Below, piece after piece: positions 56,362-64,000 of a DNA stretch of 64,000 nucleotides; the stretch's first letter is position 1, and each line of letters starts with the position of its first letter. Where the stretch lies: assembly GCF_014164775.1 (NCBI RefSeq), contig NZ_JACJGB010000002.1, positions 186,001-250,000 on the forward strand. The letters are read 5' to 3'. This DNA is from Tessaracoccus sp. MC1679 (GTDB lineage: Bacteria; Actinomycetota; Actinomycetes; Propionibacteriales; Propionibacteriaceae). A program made the translations under genes and the position numbers. Below the pieces are notes generated by a model, which saw only the letters and a program-made list of their open reading frames with translations, made no database searches and was not told the origin of the DNA.

Positions 56362-57211
56362 CCGCACCCTTCCCGGCCGACCCCTGAGCGAAGGCGCTGC
56401 GCCCACGCGCCGTCGAACAGACCGACTCCAGCGGGCAACGCACGATCTCACCGCCGCCGTGGCGCACCGTGACCATCTGCTCGGTCACGCTGTGACCTGT
56501 GACAACTCCGGGGTTCCCGTCGACGCTCACCTGCTCCCCGACGGCAGGTGCGCGCTGGATGAAGTCCACATACAGCGGGTGTTCGTATTTCAGGCAGCAC
56601 ATCAGCCGCCCGCACGCGCCCGAGATCTGCAGGGGGTTGGGCGGCAGGCCCTGCACGCGGGCAAGACGCATCGACACCGGCTCGAAGTCCGTGAGAAAGG
56701 TGGTGCAGCAGAATTCACGACCACAACTGCCCACTCCACCGATCAGCCGGGCGGCATCGCGGGCACCCACCTGCCGCAGATCGATCCGCGCATCCAGGGC
56801 CCGCGCCAGATCCCCCAGAAGGTTGCGGAAATCCACCCGGTGGGGTGCCGTGTAGTACACCGCGACAATGCGGTCGAAATCCGCCGAACGGTCCAGGAAG
56901 TCGACACCCACCACCTTCATCGGCAGCCGGTGCTTCGCGATCAGCGACTTGGCGATGCCTGCCGCCTCTGTGCGGATCCGCCGGTTCGCCCGGTCACGAT
57001 CAAGGTCCGACGCGGTGGCGGGACCGGGGCAGACGGGGAGCCCTTCGAAGCCTTCGGCCACGGATTCCGGCGCCCAGACGCACTGGGCCACCTCCTCGCC
57101 GTCGGGCGTGGGGAACCGGACCCAGTCTCCCACCGCGTAGTGAAGGTCCCCTGGGTCGAGGTAGTGCAGTTGGCCGTACCGCTCGAAGGCGACGGCCATC
57201 ACCCGTGCCAT
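56354..57211 (-). CDS. PSP1-domain protein (RicT/YaaT-like)
   Basis: A 285-residue homologue of B. subtilis YaaT/RicT, a Cys-rich iron-sulfur-related subunit influencing mRNA maturation and competence or sporulation in Firmicutes. Residues ~65-150 are the PSP1 core. The conserved Cys clusters are in GVGSCGREFCCTTFL and GACGRLMCCLKYEH. Its location next to holB and tmk is conserved across Gram-positive bacteria. ATG at 57211, with a second ATG nearby upstream. Confidence 0.9.
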   Translation of the reverse strand: MARVMAVAFERYGQLHYLDPGDLHYAVGDWVRFPTPDGEEVAQCVWAPESVAEGFEGLPVCPGPATASDLDRDRANRRIRTEAAGIAKSLIAKHRLPMKVVGVDFLDRSADFDRIVAVYYTAPHRVDFRNLLGDLARALDARIDLRQVGARDAARLIGGVGSCGREFCCTTFLTDFEPVSMRLARVQGLPPNPLQISGACGRLMCCLKYEHPLYVDFIQRAPAVGEQVSVDGNPGVVTGHSVTEQMVTVRHGGGEIVRCPLESVCSTARGRSAFAQGSAGKGADE

Positions 57212-57273
57212 GCCCACAGCCTAGTGACCGGCCCAAGCGCTCGGGCGGTGGCCTCCGGCTCCGTGCCCGGCGG

Positions 57274-58695
57274 TCAGTGCTTCGCCTCCCGGGCGGTCTC
57301 CCTCGCCTTGACGAAGGCACCGTCGATACCCCAACGCCCGCCCCCCAGGGAGAAGAAGAGGATGCCGACGGCGGCCAGGAGGAGGTCGTGGTCCCCCAGG
57401 AACCCTTCCATGCCGGCGACGAAGGGGCTGAACTGGCCCCAACGGATGAAGACCAGCGACCCGACGGCCACCACGGCCAACAGGAGGCCCGCCACCCGCA
57501 CGGCGAGCCCGATGACAAGGAGCACAGCGAGCACGGCAAGCCCGAATCCGACGATCCACGCCACCAGCCGCGGCTCTGGGAGGAGGGTTGCGCCGAGGAA
57601 CTCGGCGGTGGCATCGATGTCGCTGAGCACCTGATAACCCACCACACCGATGATCACGGCGGTGACGAGCCGAAGCACGAAGAGACCGAAGCTGCCGAAG
57701 TGCCCGACGCCGCGGCGGCGGACCGGGCTCGGGTCACGGACAGCATTGGCGTCCGAGGTCTGGACCAGCCCCAGGCGTTGGTTGCGGGCCTCCTTGTCCG
57801 CCCTCAACTGGTGAGCCTGGCGCTCCTCCTCCGCGAGCTCATCGTCATAGGTCTGACGCTGCGCGCCGTCGATCACGCGAGTCTCCTCGGCACGATCGCG
57901 GTCTGCGCGATACAGCCCTGCGAGCGTGGCGGCGCCCGCCACGGCTGCAGCTCCAGGAGCGGCGCTGGCCGTCCCGGCGGCTCCGGCAGCCCCGCCGGCG
58001 AGCATGGGCATGGCCCTCGTCGACTCGGCATCGTCCTCGCTCAGAGGTTCGCGATCCGCCGGGCGCCCGAACGCCCCCACAGGTGCGGGCGCCTCCTCGA
58101 TGACGGGCGCCTCCTCGATGACGGGCGCCTCCTCGACGGTCGGCTCCTCGACAACGGGCTCATCCTCGACAACGGGCCCATCTGCGAAGGCTTCCTCAGC
58201 TACGGGTTCCTCGGCTGCGGCCTCGTCCTCGACAACCGGCTCATCCTCGACCACGGACTCCTCTGCAACACCCTCCTCGACAACCGGCTCCTCGTCGGCC
58301 CCCCTGTCATCGACCACCTGATGCCCCTGGGAGTCCGCGACGGCTTCGTCGGCCGCCCACTCGTCGTCGACACGCTGGTCTGCACCCTCACCCGCGGAAA
58401 TATCCTGCGACGCCGGCACCTCCGCCTGCCATTCCTCGTCCGGCTGCTGGTTCGCCTCGGCCGCAGGGGGCTCCTCCTGGGCGGGCTCAACGGCCTCGCC
58501 GTCCCCGTCCTCACCGGTCACCGGCGGCTCGCCCTGCTCGACCGGCTGGACCGGGGCGGGGGGGACGGGCACGGTCTGCTCCGAGGCGTAGTCATCCCAC
58601 TCGGCTGGTTCCACCGGCACGCCGTATTCGTCCTGCTCGGCCGTCCATTCCTCGTCGCGAGGCGTGCCTTCCTGGACCCAATCGTTGTTGGACAT
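57274..58695 (-). CDS. Acidic-repeat protein with C-terminal DoxX-like membrane domain
   Basis: A 473-residue protein. The first ~220 residues are disordered and strongly acidic, built from degenerate VVEDEPVVEE/EEAPVIEEAP units. Residues ~225-260 are Ala/Gly-rich, ~265-310 charged. The last ~150 residues have four hydrophobic helices in a DoxX-like arrangement (FGLFVLRLVTAVIIGVVGYQ ... AVGILFFSLGGGRWGIDGAF). The DoxX assignment is by topology and motif only. Function unknown; it stands between holB and ricT. Confidence 0.7.
   Translation of the reverse strand: MSNNDWVQEGTPRDEEWTAEQDEYGVPVEPAEWDDYASEQTVPVPPAPVQPVEQGEPPVTGEDGDGEAVEPAQEEPPAAEANQQPDEEWQAEVPASQDISAGEGADQRVDDEWAADEAVADSQGHQVVDDRGADEEPVVEEGVAEESVVEDEPVVEDEAAAEEPVAEEAFADGPVVEDEPVVEEPTVEEAPVIEEAPVIEEAPAPVGAFGRPADREPLSEDDAESTRAMPMLAGGAAGAAGTASAAPGAAAVAGAATLAGLYRADRDRAEETRVIDGAQRQTYDDELAEEERQAHQLRADKEARNQRLGLVQTSDANAVRDPSPVRRRGVGHFGSFGLFVLRLVTAVIIGVVGYQVLSDIDATAEFLGATLLPEPRLVAWIVGFGLAVLAVLLVIGLAVRVAGLLLAVVAVGSLVFIRWGQFSPFVAGMEGFLGDHDLLLAAVGILFFSLGGGRWGIDGAFVKARETAREAKH
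58087..58137 (-). repeat. 18-bp tandem repeat within the acidic protein gene
   Basis: Two exact copies of GGGCGCCTCCTCGATGAC (58087-58104 and 58105-58122) and a partial third encode the repeated EEAPVI units on the minus strand. Confidence 0.88.
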
Positions 58696-58776
58696 GAGTT
58701 CCCCTATCCGTGGGCAGTCGTGCTGTTCATCTTGGCACCACTACCGCGGCCCAGTCCGGGTGACACGCCCGCGACG

Positions 58777-59925
58777 TCAGGTCCGGGCAGCGAGCGAGAG
58801 GCTGATCAGGAGCGCCTCCAGCGCGAGCAGGGGCGCCACGTTACCCTCCAATGCCGTGCGCGCCTGCAGGATGGCGTCCAGGGCTCGGACCGTCTGTTCC
58901 GGGGTGGAGCAGCGCGCCACCGGTTCGATCTCGTCCGCCAGGTCCGCGTTGACCAGTGGCACCTCAGGGGCCGTCTGACTCACCAGGACGTCTCGGTAGT
59001 AGCCGGTCAGCTCGGTGAGCACACGATCCAGGGCGTCACGCTGCAGCCGCTTCCCGCGCGCCTTCTGCTGGTCCTCAAGGTCCCGCACCGCGGCCTGCGC
59101 GTTGCGCGGCTTGGCGCCGCGTCCGCCGAGGCCCAGCATCTCCTGCAGGGAGGCCAACTCCTTCGCGTCCAGCTCACCGGTGACCGCGGCCGCCTCTTCC
59201 GCGCTGGAGGAGACCAGGTTTTCGGCCGCGGTGAGGCACGCGGTGACGGAGTTGAGCTTGCCGGGGAGGGAGAGGATCTCGCGGCGCCTGATCCGCGCCG
59301 ATTCCGAACGCGCCAGCACTCGCGCGCGGCCGACGTGCCCCTGCGCGGCCCGGGCCGCGTGCGCCGCCAGCGCCGGGGAGATAGCGTCGCGGGACACAAG
59401 GAGCTCCGCCACCGCGTCGTCGCTTGGGGTCACCAACTTGATGCCTCTGCACCGCGACCGAATGGTGATGATGACGTCGTCCGCGCTGGGCGCGCACAAG
59501 AGCCACACCGTCCTGGGTGCCGGCTCCTCCAGCCCCTTGAGGAGGGCGTCCGCGCCTCGCTCGGTGATCCGGTCCGCGTCCTCCACCACGACGATCTGGT
59601 ATCGGTTCTTCACCGGGGCCATGCTGGAGCGGCCCACGAGTGCGCGCACCTCGTCGACCCCGATGGAGAGTTGCTCGGTCCGCAACAGGGTGACGTCCGG
59701 GTGCGCTCCCGCCAGCGTGGTGCGGCACTCCTGGCAGTGCCCGCAGCCGCCGTCGGGGCACTGCAGGGCCGCTGCGAACGCCTTCGCGGCGTTGGATCTG
59801 CCGGAACCGGGGGGCCCCACGAAGAGCCACGCGTGGCTCATGGCGTGGCTACGCCCTTCGACGGCGCGACGGAGGGTGGCGACGGCGCGCTCCTGCCCGA
59901 TCAGCTCGGAGAACACATCGCCCAT
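58777..59925 (-). CDS. holB: DNA polymerase III delta' subunit
   Basis: Clamp-loader subunit, 382 residues. AAA+ core with DVFSELIGQERAV, a Walker A-like GPPGSGRSNAAKAF in which the catalytic Lys is replaced (as usual for delta', which does not hydrolyse ATP), a zinc cluster CPDGGCGHCQEC, sensor-like VVVEDADRITERGADALLK and ITIRSRCR. ATG at 59925 is the family start. Directly downstream of tmk with 34 bp between. Confidence 0.94.
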   Translation of the reverse strand: MGDVFSELIGQERAVATLRRAVEGRSHAMSHAWLFVGPPGSGRSNAAKAFAAALQCPDGGCGHCQECRTTLAGAHPDVTLLRTEQLSIGVDEVRALVGRSSMAPVKNRYQIVVVEDADRITERGADALLKGLEEPAPRTVWLLCAPSADDVIITIRSRCRGIKLVTPSDDAVAELLVSRDAISPALAAHAARAAQGHVGRARVLARSESARIRRREILSLPGKLNSVTACLTAAENLVSSSAEEAAAVTGELDAKELASLQEMLGLGGRGAKPRNAQAAVRDLEDQQKARGKRLQRDALDRVLTELTGYYRDVLVSQTAPEVPLVNADLADEIEPVARCSTPEQTVRALDAILQARTALEGNVAPLLALEALLISLSLAART

Positions 59926-59959
59926 GGCGCCATCCTGCCATGGCCCGCAGACGGTTCGC

Positions 59960-60577
59960 TCAGGCGAACCCGAGCAGCGCCCCGACGCGTGCCGCGATGG
60001 CGCCGGCCAGCTCGTCGCGCGTGGCCCTGGCGTCGAGCACGAGGTAGCGCTCCGGATCCTGAGCGGCCAGATCGAGGAAGAAGTGGCGGGCGCGGCGGTG
60101 GAGGGCGATCCCCGCCCCCTCGAGGCGGTCCTTCTCGGAGAGCCCTTCCACGGCATCCGAGGGATCCGCGTCCAGCAGGACGGTCAGATGCGGCCTCAGC
60201 CCGTCGACGGCCCACCATGCGATCCGCGCCACATCCTCGATGTCCAGGGCCCGACCAGCCCCCTGGTAGGCGATCATCGAGTCCACGTAGCGGTCGCAGA
60301 CCACCGTCTCTCCCCGCTCCAGCGCGGGTGCGATCAGCTCGTGCACGTGTTGGGCCTTGTCCGCCGCGTACATCAGTGCCTCCGCGCGGGCGTCCACATG
60401 GCCCATCGCCGGGTCCAGCACCAGTCGGCGGAGCTCGTTGCCCACCTGGGTCCCGCCGGGTTGGCGGGTCGTCAGGTGCGGCGCCTCCCGCTGTGTCAGC
60501 CAGGCCGACAGGCGTTCCACCTGGGTGGTCTTGCCCACCGCGTCGCCGCCCTCGAAGACGATGAACGCGCCCGTCAC
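59960..60577 (-). CDS. tmk: Thymidylate kinase
   Basis: Phosphorylates dTMP to dTDP. The 205-residue P-loop kinase has FEGGDAVGKTTQ (Walker A), the DRY-type motif CDRYVDSMIAYQGAGR, and DADPSDAVEGL in place of the usual DxxPxxGL region. GTG at 60577 overlaps the stop of the CYTH-CHAD-like gene (GTGA). It is part of the topA-x-tmk-holB order that is common in Actinobacteria. Confidence 0.95.
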   Translation of the reverse strand: MTGAFIVFEGGDAVGKTTQVERLSAWLTQREAPHLTTRQPGGTQVGNELRRLVLDPAMGHVDARAEALMYAADKAQHVHELIAPALERGETVVCDRYVDSMIAYQGAGRALDIEDVARIAWWAVDGLRPHLTVLLDADPSDAVEGLSEKDRLEGAGIALHRRARHFFLDLAAQDPERYLVLDARATRDELAGAIAARVGALLGFA

Positions 60578-61959
60578 CGCTTCTTCGCCTGCTTCTTCTT
60601 GGCTCGCAGCATCAGCTTCCGGGCCTCTACGACGCGCGCCGGCCAGCGCTCGATGAACGCCTCGCGTCGCGCCTTGACCAGGGCGCGTTTGCGTTCGGCG
60701 TCCCGGCCGAGGGCGAACGCCTGAGCCGCGCTCAGCCCGTCGAGGGCGGGATCTCCAGCGAACGTGCCCAGCGCGCACCCGCGCAGCTCCTGCGTCACGT
60801 CCGCGAGCCGGCGCAGAATGCGGGTCACGACCTTCGGGAACAGGGGGGCAGCCACCCCCACCACCACCTCGAGCTGCTCGGCGGCGCGCAGCGCTCCCTG
60901 CCACTGGTCATCCGGAGAGTCCGCTGTGAGGGAGCGGCACCGGTTGGCCAGGATGAGGGTGGCCTGCTCGGCGCGATGGTACAGCTGCTCACCCGCCTGC
61001 TTGTGCGCCAGGTCTCCCAGCCTGGGTGCCCGGGCGGCCCCCACCAGGGCGTCGATGACATCCAGCAGCGGACTCTCCGCCTCCGCCGGCGATGAGTACG
61101 GCAGTCCGGCGAGCGAGCGCTCCGTGGCCTCGCGCCACGAGGGCTCGAGCACCGGCGCCAGCCCGCGGAGGTCGCGTCCGAACGCCCAGAGGCGGGCGTT
61201 GACATCGCCCAGGTCTTCCAACGAGGTGGCTCTGCGCGCCAGATCCGCCCGCACGATCCCCTGAAGATGCTCGGCGAAGAGCGAGCTGACGTACTCCTCC
61301 AGGGACGGATCCGGGCGCGTCTCCCGCGGCCGCGGGAAGCTCGTCAGTCCCGTTGCGGGCGCGCCCAGCCGCTGCGCGACGGTGGGGTACTGGTCCACGA
61401 CGGTGGCGTTGACCGCCATCGCCGCGCTGATGAGGAACTCGCGCTGCTGACCGGTCAGATGCTCAGTCGGGGTGATGGTGATCTCGCGGTAGCGGGCGGT
61501 GGTGATGCCACTGCGCCGGATTCTCACCCGCTCGTCCCGGACGACGGCGGCGACCTGACCCTCGCTGGTACGCAGCGCCCACTCGTCGCGCTCGCAGTGC
61601 AGCGCGGCCAACGGGCCCAGCACCCCCCGCCGCGTGAGCGGCCGGATCAGGCGGGCGTAGTGCTCCGGCAGGTCCCCGGAGGCCCCGAGCGGCTCCACCT
61701 GTTCGGCGGGGAGGTGTGGCGCCCAGCCCTGCGCCGCGAGGTACCACTCCCCGGTGCCCTCGATCACCCGGTGCGCCACGATCACCCCCGCCCGCAGCAG
61801 ACGGGCGTCGTCGACGTCGAGGATGGTGACGTCCATGGTGTAGGACGCGGCCGGCCGGCGCAGGATCCTCGGCAGGCCCACCGCCTCTGAGGTCAGCCGC
61901 GGCGGATCCGAACTGAAGGGGGCCTCCAGCCTGAGCACGGAGCGACGCTTCTTAGCCAT
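60574..61959 (-). CDS. Degenerate CYTH-CHAD-like protein
   Basis: A 461-residue protein between topA and tmk. Residues ~45-180 follow the strand pattern of a CYTH triphosphate tunnel domain (LDVDDARLLRAGV, ALHCERDEWALRT, ARYREITITP), but the hallmark ExExK start is absent. Residues ~215-455 are helical and His/Arg-poor compared with CHAD, with a weak match at GDVNARLWAFGRDLRGLAPV. Basic C-terminus KLMLRAKKKQAKKR. I infer a CYTH-CHAD relative that has lost the polyphosphate-binding residues; function unknown. Confidence 0.55.
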   Translation of the reverse strand: MAKKRRSVLRLEAPFSSDPPRLTSEAVGLPRILRRPAASYTMDVTILDVDDARLLRAGVIVAHRVIEGTGEWYLAAQGWAPHLPAEQVEPLGASGDLPEHYARLIRPLTRRGVLGPLAALHCERDEWALRTSEGQVAAVVRDERVRIRRSGITTARYREITITPTEHLTGQQREFLISAAMAVNATVVDQYPTVAQRLGAPATGLTSFPRPRETRPDPSLEEYVSSLFAEHLQGIVRADLARRATSLEDLGDVNARLWAFGRDLRGLAPVLEPSWREATERSLAGLPYSSPAEAESPLLDVIDALVGAARAPRLGDLAHKQAGEQLYHRAEQATLILANRCRSLTADSPDDQWQGALRAAEQLEVVVGVAAPLFPKVVTRILRRLADVTQELRGCALGTFAGDPALDGLSAAQAFALGRDAERKRALVKARREAFIERWPARVVEARKLMLRAKKKQAKKR

Positions 61960-61986
61960 GCGCCAACCCTAGTGGCGGCGAAGCGG

Positions 61987-64000
61987 TCACGCCTTCTTCG
62001 TGGTGCGGGCGGCGGGCTTCCTGGCCGCGGTCTTCGCGGCGGGCTTCTTGGCCGCCGGGGCCCGCTTCGGGGCGGGCTTCTTCGCGGGTCCCTTCGCACG
62101 CTTCTCGGCGATCATCTCGAACGCGCGCTCGGGCGTGATCGCCTCCGGGTCGTCATCGCGGCGCAGGGTGGCGTTGGTCTCCCCGTCGGTGACGTAGGGG
62201 CCGAACCGGCCGGACTTCAGCACCACTGGCTTGCCGGAGACCGGATCCGCCCCGAACTCCTTCAGGGGCGCCGCCGCCGCGGCACGTCCGCGGGTCTTGG
62301 GCTGCGCGTAGATGGCGAGGGCCTCCTCCAGCGTGATGCCGAAGATCTGATCCTCGGTGGCCAGCGAGCGGGAGTCCGTGCCGCGCTTCAGGTAGGGGCC
62401 GTAACGGCCGTTCTGGGCGGTGATCTCCACCCCGTCGGCGTCCGCACCCACCACGCGGGGCAGGCTCATCAGCTTCAAGGCCGTGGGGAGGTCCATGGAG
62501 TCCAGCGACATGGACTGGAACAGCGAACCCGTGCGCGGCTTGGCGGACTTGGGGGCGTCCTCCGGGAGGACCTCGGTGACGTACGGGCCGTAGCGCCCGT
62601 TCTTGGCCACGATCAGGTTTCCGGAGGCCTCGTCCACGCCCAGCTCGCGCTCCTCGTCGAGTGGCTTACTCAGCAGCTCCTCCGCCACCTCGACGGTCAG
62701 ACCGTCCGGGGCCAGGTCGTCGGGGACGTTGGCCCGGCGACCGTCCGACGACTCGACGTAGGTCCCGTAGCGGCCCACCCGCACGTCGATACCCGAGTCA
62801 CGCAACGGGAACGTGGAGAGCGCACGGGCGTCGATCTCCCCCAGCTCGGTCACCAGCGTCTCCAGGCCGTGGTGCGCGCTGCCCTCAGGCCCGCGGTAGA
62901 ACTCCGAGAGCACCGTGAGCCGCTTGGCCTTCCCAGAGGCGATCTCGTCGAGCTGATCCTCCAGCTGCGCGGTGAAGGCGTAGTCCACCAGCTCGGAGAA
63001 ATGCTCCTCCAGAAGCCTGGTGACGGCGAACGCCAGCCACGTCGGCACCAGGGCGGAGCCCTTCTTGAAGACGTAATCGCGGGCCGTGATGGTGCGGATG
63101 ATGGAGGCGTAGGTGGAGGGGCGGCCGATCTCCAGCTCCTCCAGCTTCGCCACGAGCGACGGCTCGGTGTAGCGCGCCGGCGGACGGGTCTCGTGGCCCG
63201 CCGCCTCCACCCTGGCGACCTCCAGCCCCTGGCCCTGCGTCAGGATCGGGAGGCGCGTCTGCTGATCATCGGAGGCGGACTCGTCGTCGACCCCCTGCAC
63301 GTAGGCCTTGAGGAAGCCCGGGAAGGTGATGGTGCGCCCCGACGCGACCAGACCACCGGTGGTCACCTCCGAGCCCCCCACGACGGTGGGGGCGAAGGAC
63401 GCGTCGATGCGGATGGTGAGCGACTCGCCCTTGGCATCGGCCATCTGGGAGGCCAGGGTGCGGCGCCAGATGAGCTGATAGAGGCGGAAGGTGTCCCCGA
63501 CGAGGCCGGTCTGGTCCGGGTGGCGGAACGTGTCGCCCGCGGGACGGATAGCCTCGTGGGCCTCCTGGGCGTTCTTGACCTTCGAGGTGTAGACCCGGGG
63601 CTGCGCGGGGAGGTACCTCTCGCCGAAGAGCTCCTTGACCTGCGCGCGCGCGGCAGCGATGGCCTGCCCTGCCAGCGTCACGGAGTCCGTTCGCATGTAG
63701 GTGATAAAGCCCTTCTCGTAGAGCTCCTGGGCCACCGACATGGCGCGCTGGGCCGTGAACCCGAGCTTGCGGCCGGCCTCCTGCTGCAGCGTGGTGGTGC
63801 GGAACGGCTCGTAAGGCTTGCGCGTGTAGGGCTTCGCCTCGACCGCCCCCACCGTGACGGCTGAGGCGCGGAGAGCGTCCGCGAGGGCCCGGGCGGACGC
63901 CTCGTCGAGGACGAGGACGTCCTGGGCCGTCAGCCGGCCCTCTGCGTCGAAGTCGCGGCCCTGTGCCACCCGCACTCCCCCGACGGTGGCGAGCCGGGCC
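61987..64000 (-). CDS. topA: DNA topoisomerase I, 5' end outside window
   Basis: Type IA topoisomerase relaxing negative supercoils. The visible ~670 C-terminal residues contain the active-site Tyr in GFITYMRTDS, the SKVKNAQEAHEAIRP and EIGRPSTYASIIRTI signatures, and then several actinobacterial Topo_C repeats (RYGPYV and RFGPYVTDG, RYGPYLKRG), ending in a Lys/Ala/Pro-rich tail (KKPAAKTAARKPAA) that binds DNA. No zinc fingers are present, typical for Actinobacteria. The Toprim domain lies beyond the window edge. Confidence 0.96.
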   Translation of the reverse strand, partial: ARLATVGGVRVAQGRDFDAEGRLTAQDVLVLDEASARALADALRASAVTVGAVEAKPYTRKPYEPFRTTTLQQEAGRKLGFTAQRAMSVAQELYEKGFITYMRTDSVTLAGQAIAAARAQVKELFGERYLPAQPRVYTSKVKNAQEAHEAIRPAGDTFRHPDQTGLVGDTFRLYQLIWRRTLASQMADAKGESLTIRIDASFAPTVVGGSEVTTGGLVASGRTITFPGFLKAYVQGVDDESASDDQQTRLPILTQGQGLEVARVEAAGHETRPPARYTEPSLVAKLEELEIGRPSTYASIIRTITARDYVFKKGSALVPTWLAFAVTRLLEEHFSELVDYAFTAQLEDQLDEIASGKAKRLTVLSEFYRGPEGSAHHGLETLVTELGEIDARALSTFPLRDSGIDVRVGRYGTYVESSDGRRANVPDDLAPDGLTVEVAEELLSKPLDEERELGVDEASGNLIVAKNGRYGPYVTEVLPEDAPKSAKPRTGSLFQSMSLDSMDLPTALKLMSLPRVVGADADGVEITAQNGRYGPYLKRGTDSRSLATEDQIFGITLEEALAIYAQPKTRGRAAAAAPLKEFGADPVSGKPVVLKSGRFGPYVTDGETNATLRRDDDPEAITPERAFEMIAEKRAKGPAKKPAPKRAPAAKKPAAKTAARKPAARTTKKA

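Noticed and set aside
56845-60564. 1239-codon plus-strand open frame
   Set aside because: Antisense shadow of ricT, the acidic protein, holB and tmk, all of which carry clear family motifs; no domain is recognisable in it.

Overview
High-GC DNA with gene content typical of Actinobacteria: bS22, Lsr2, RicT/PSP1, a uroporphyrinogen methyltransferase-synthase fusion, the hpt-ftsH-folEPBK-DUF3180 cluster, frequent GTG/TTG starts and 4-bp start/stop overlaps. The overall style is Propionibacteriaceae-like (for example the Tessaracoccus/Arachnia lineage). That placement is inference from gene content; no marker was compared.

Layout. 1-5.5 kb (minus): cytochrome c biogenesis (CcdA, TlpA/ResA-like lipoprotein), a histidine phosphatase, the SUMT-HemD fusion, a glutaredoxin, bS22, proC and asd. 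5.7-7.0 kb: universal stress protein and tandem CrcB fluoride channels. 7-10.2 kb: CPBP protease, proline dehydrogenase, sugar isomerase, VOC protein. 10.3-16.4 kb: radA, then a MerR regulator with HEAT repeats facing a small HEAT protein that has a MerR-style promoter, then an AarF kinase and disA. 16.4-20.2 kb: TPP riboswitch and a thiamine-type ABC importer (thiBPQ), then a PgsA-like CDP-alcohol transferase.

20.89-30.99 kb: the most unusual part. An IS1634-type insertion sequence has its 5' part (20.89-22.43 kb) and the last codons of its transposase (30.88-30.96 kb) separated by about 8.4 kb of cargo. The outer ends still carry matching inverted repeats and a 5-bp direct repeat (ACTGA). 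The cargo holds a plasmid-like HTH gene, a SixA phosphatase, a frameshifted NADAR protein, a truncated methyltransferase, an O-methyltransferase, VOC proteins, a metal P-type ATPase with a separate HMA chaperone under twin FNR/CRP-like promoters, another methyltransferase and a broken P450.

31-36 kb: two DUF202 proteins, clpC, lsr2, and divergently an orphan NuoD-like protein that lacks the quinone-site His and Tyr. 36-45.6 kb (minus): folate genes, ftsH, hpt, tilS, a zinc protease and a PBP4-type carboxypeptidase; folB appears to start at ATC. 45.7-49.7 kb (plus): ppa, a TRM11-like methyltransferase, a second SixA, and amtB-glnK with GlnK Tyr51 replaced by Phe. 49.7-54.5 kb (minus): winged-helix protein, flavin amine oxidase, and a CE7 esterase-AGE epimerase fusion. 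54.5-64 kb (minus): tRNA-Thr(CGT), secreted peptidase, RicT, acidic DoxX-like membrane protein, holB, tmk, a degenerate CYTH-CHAD protein and topA (running off the end).
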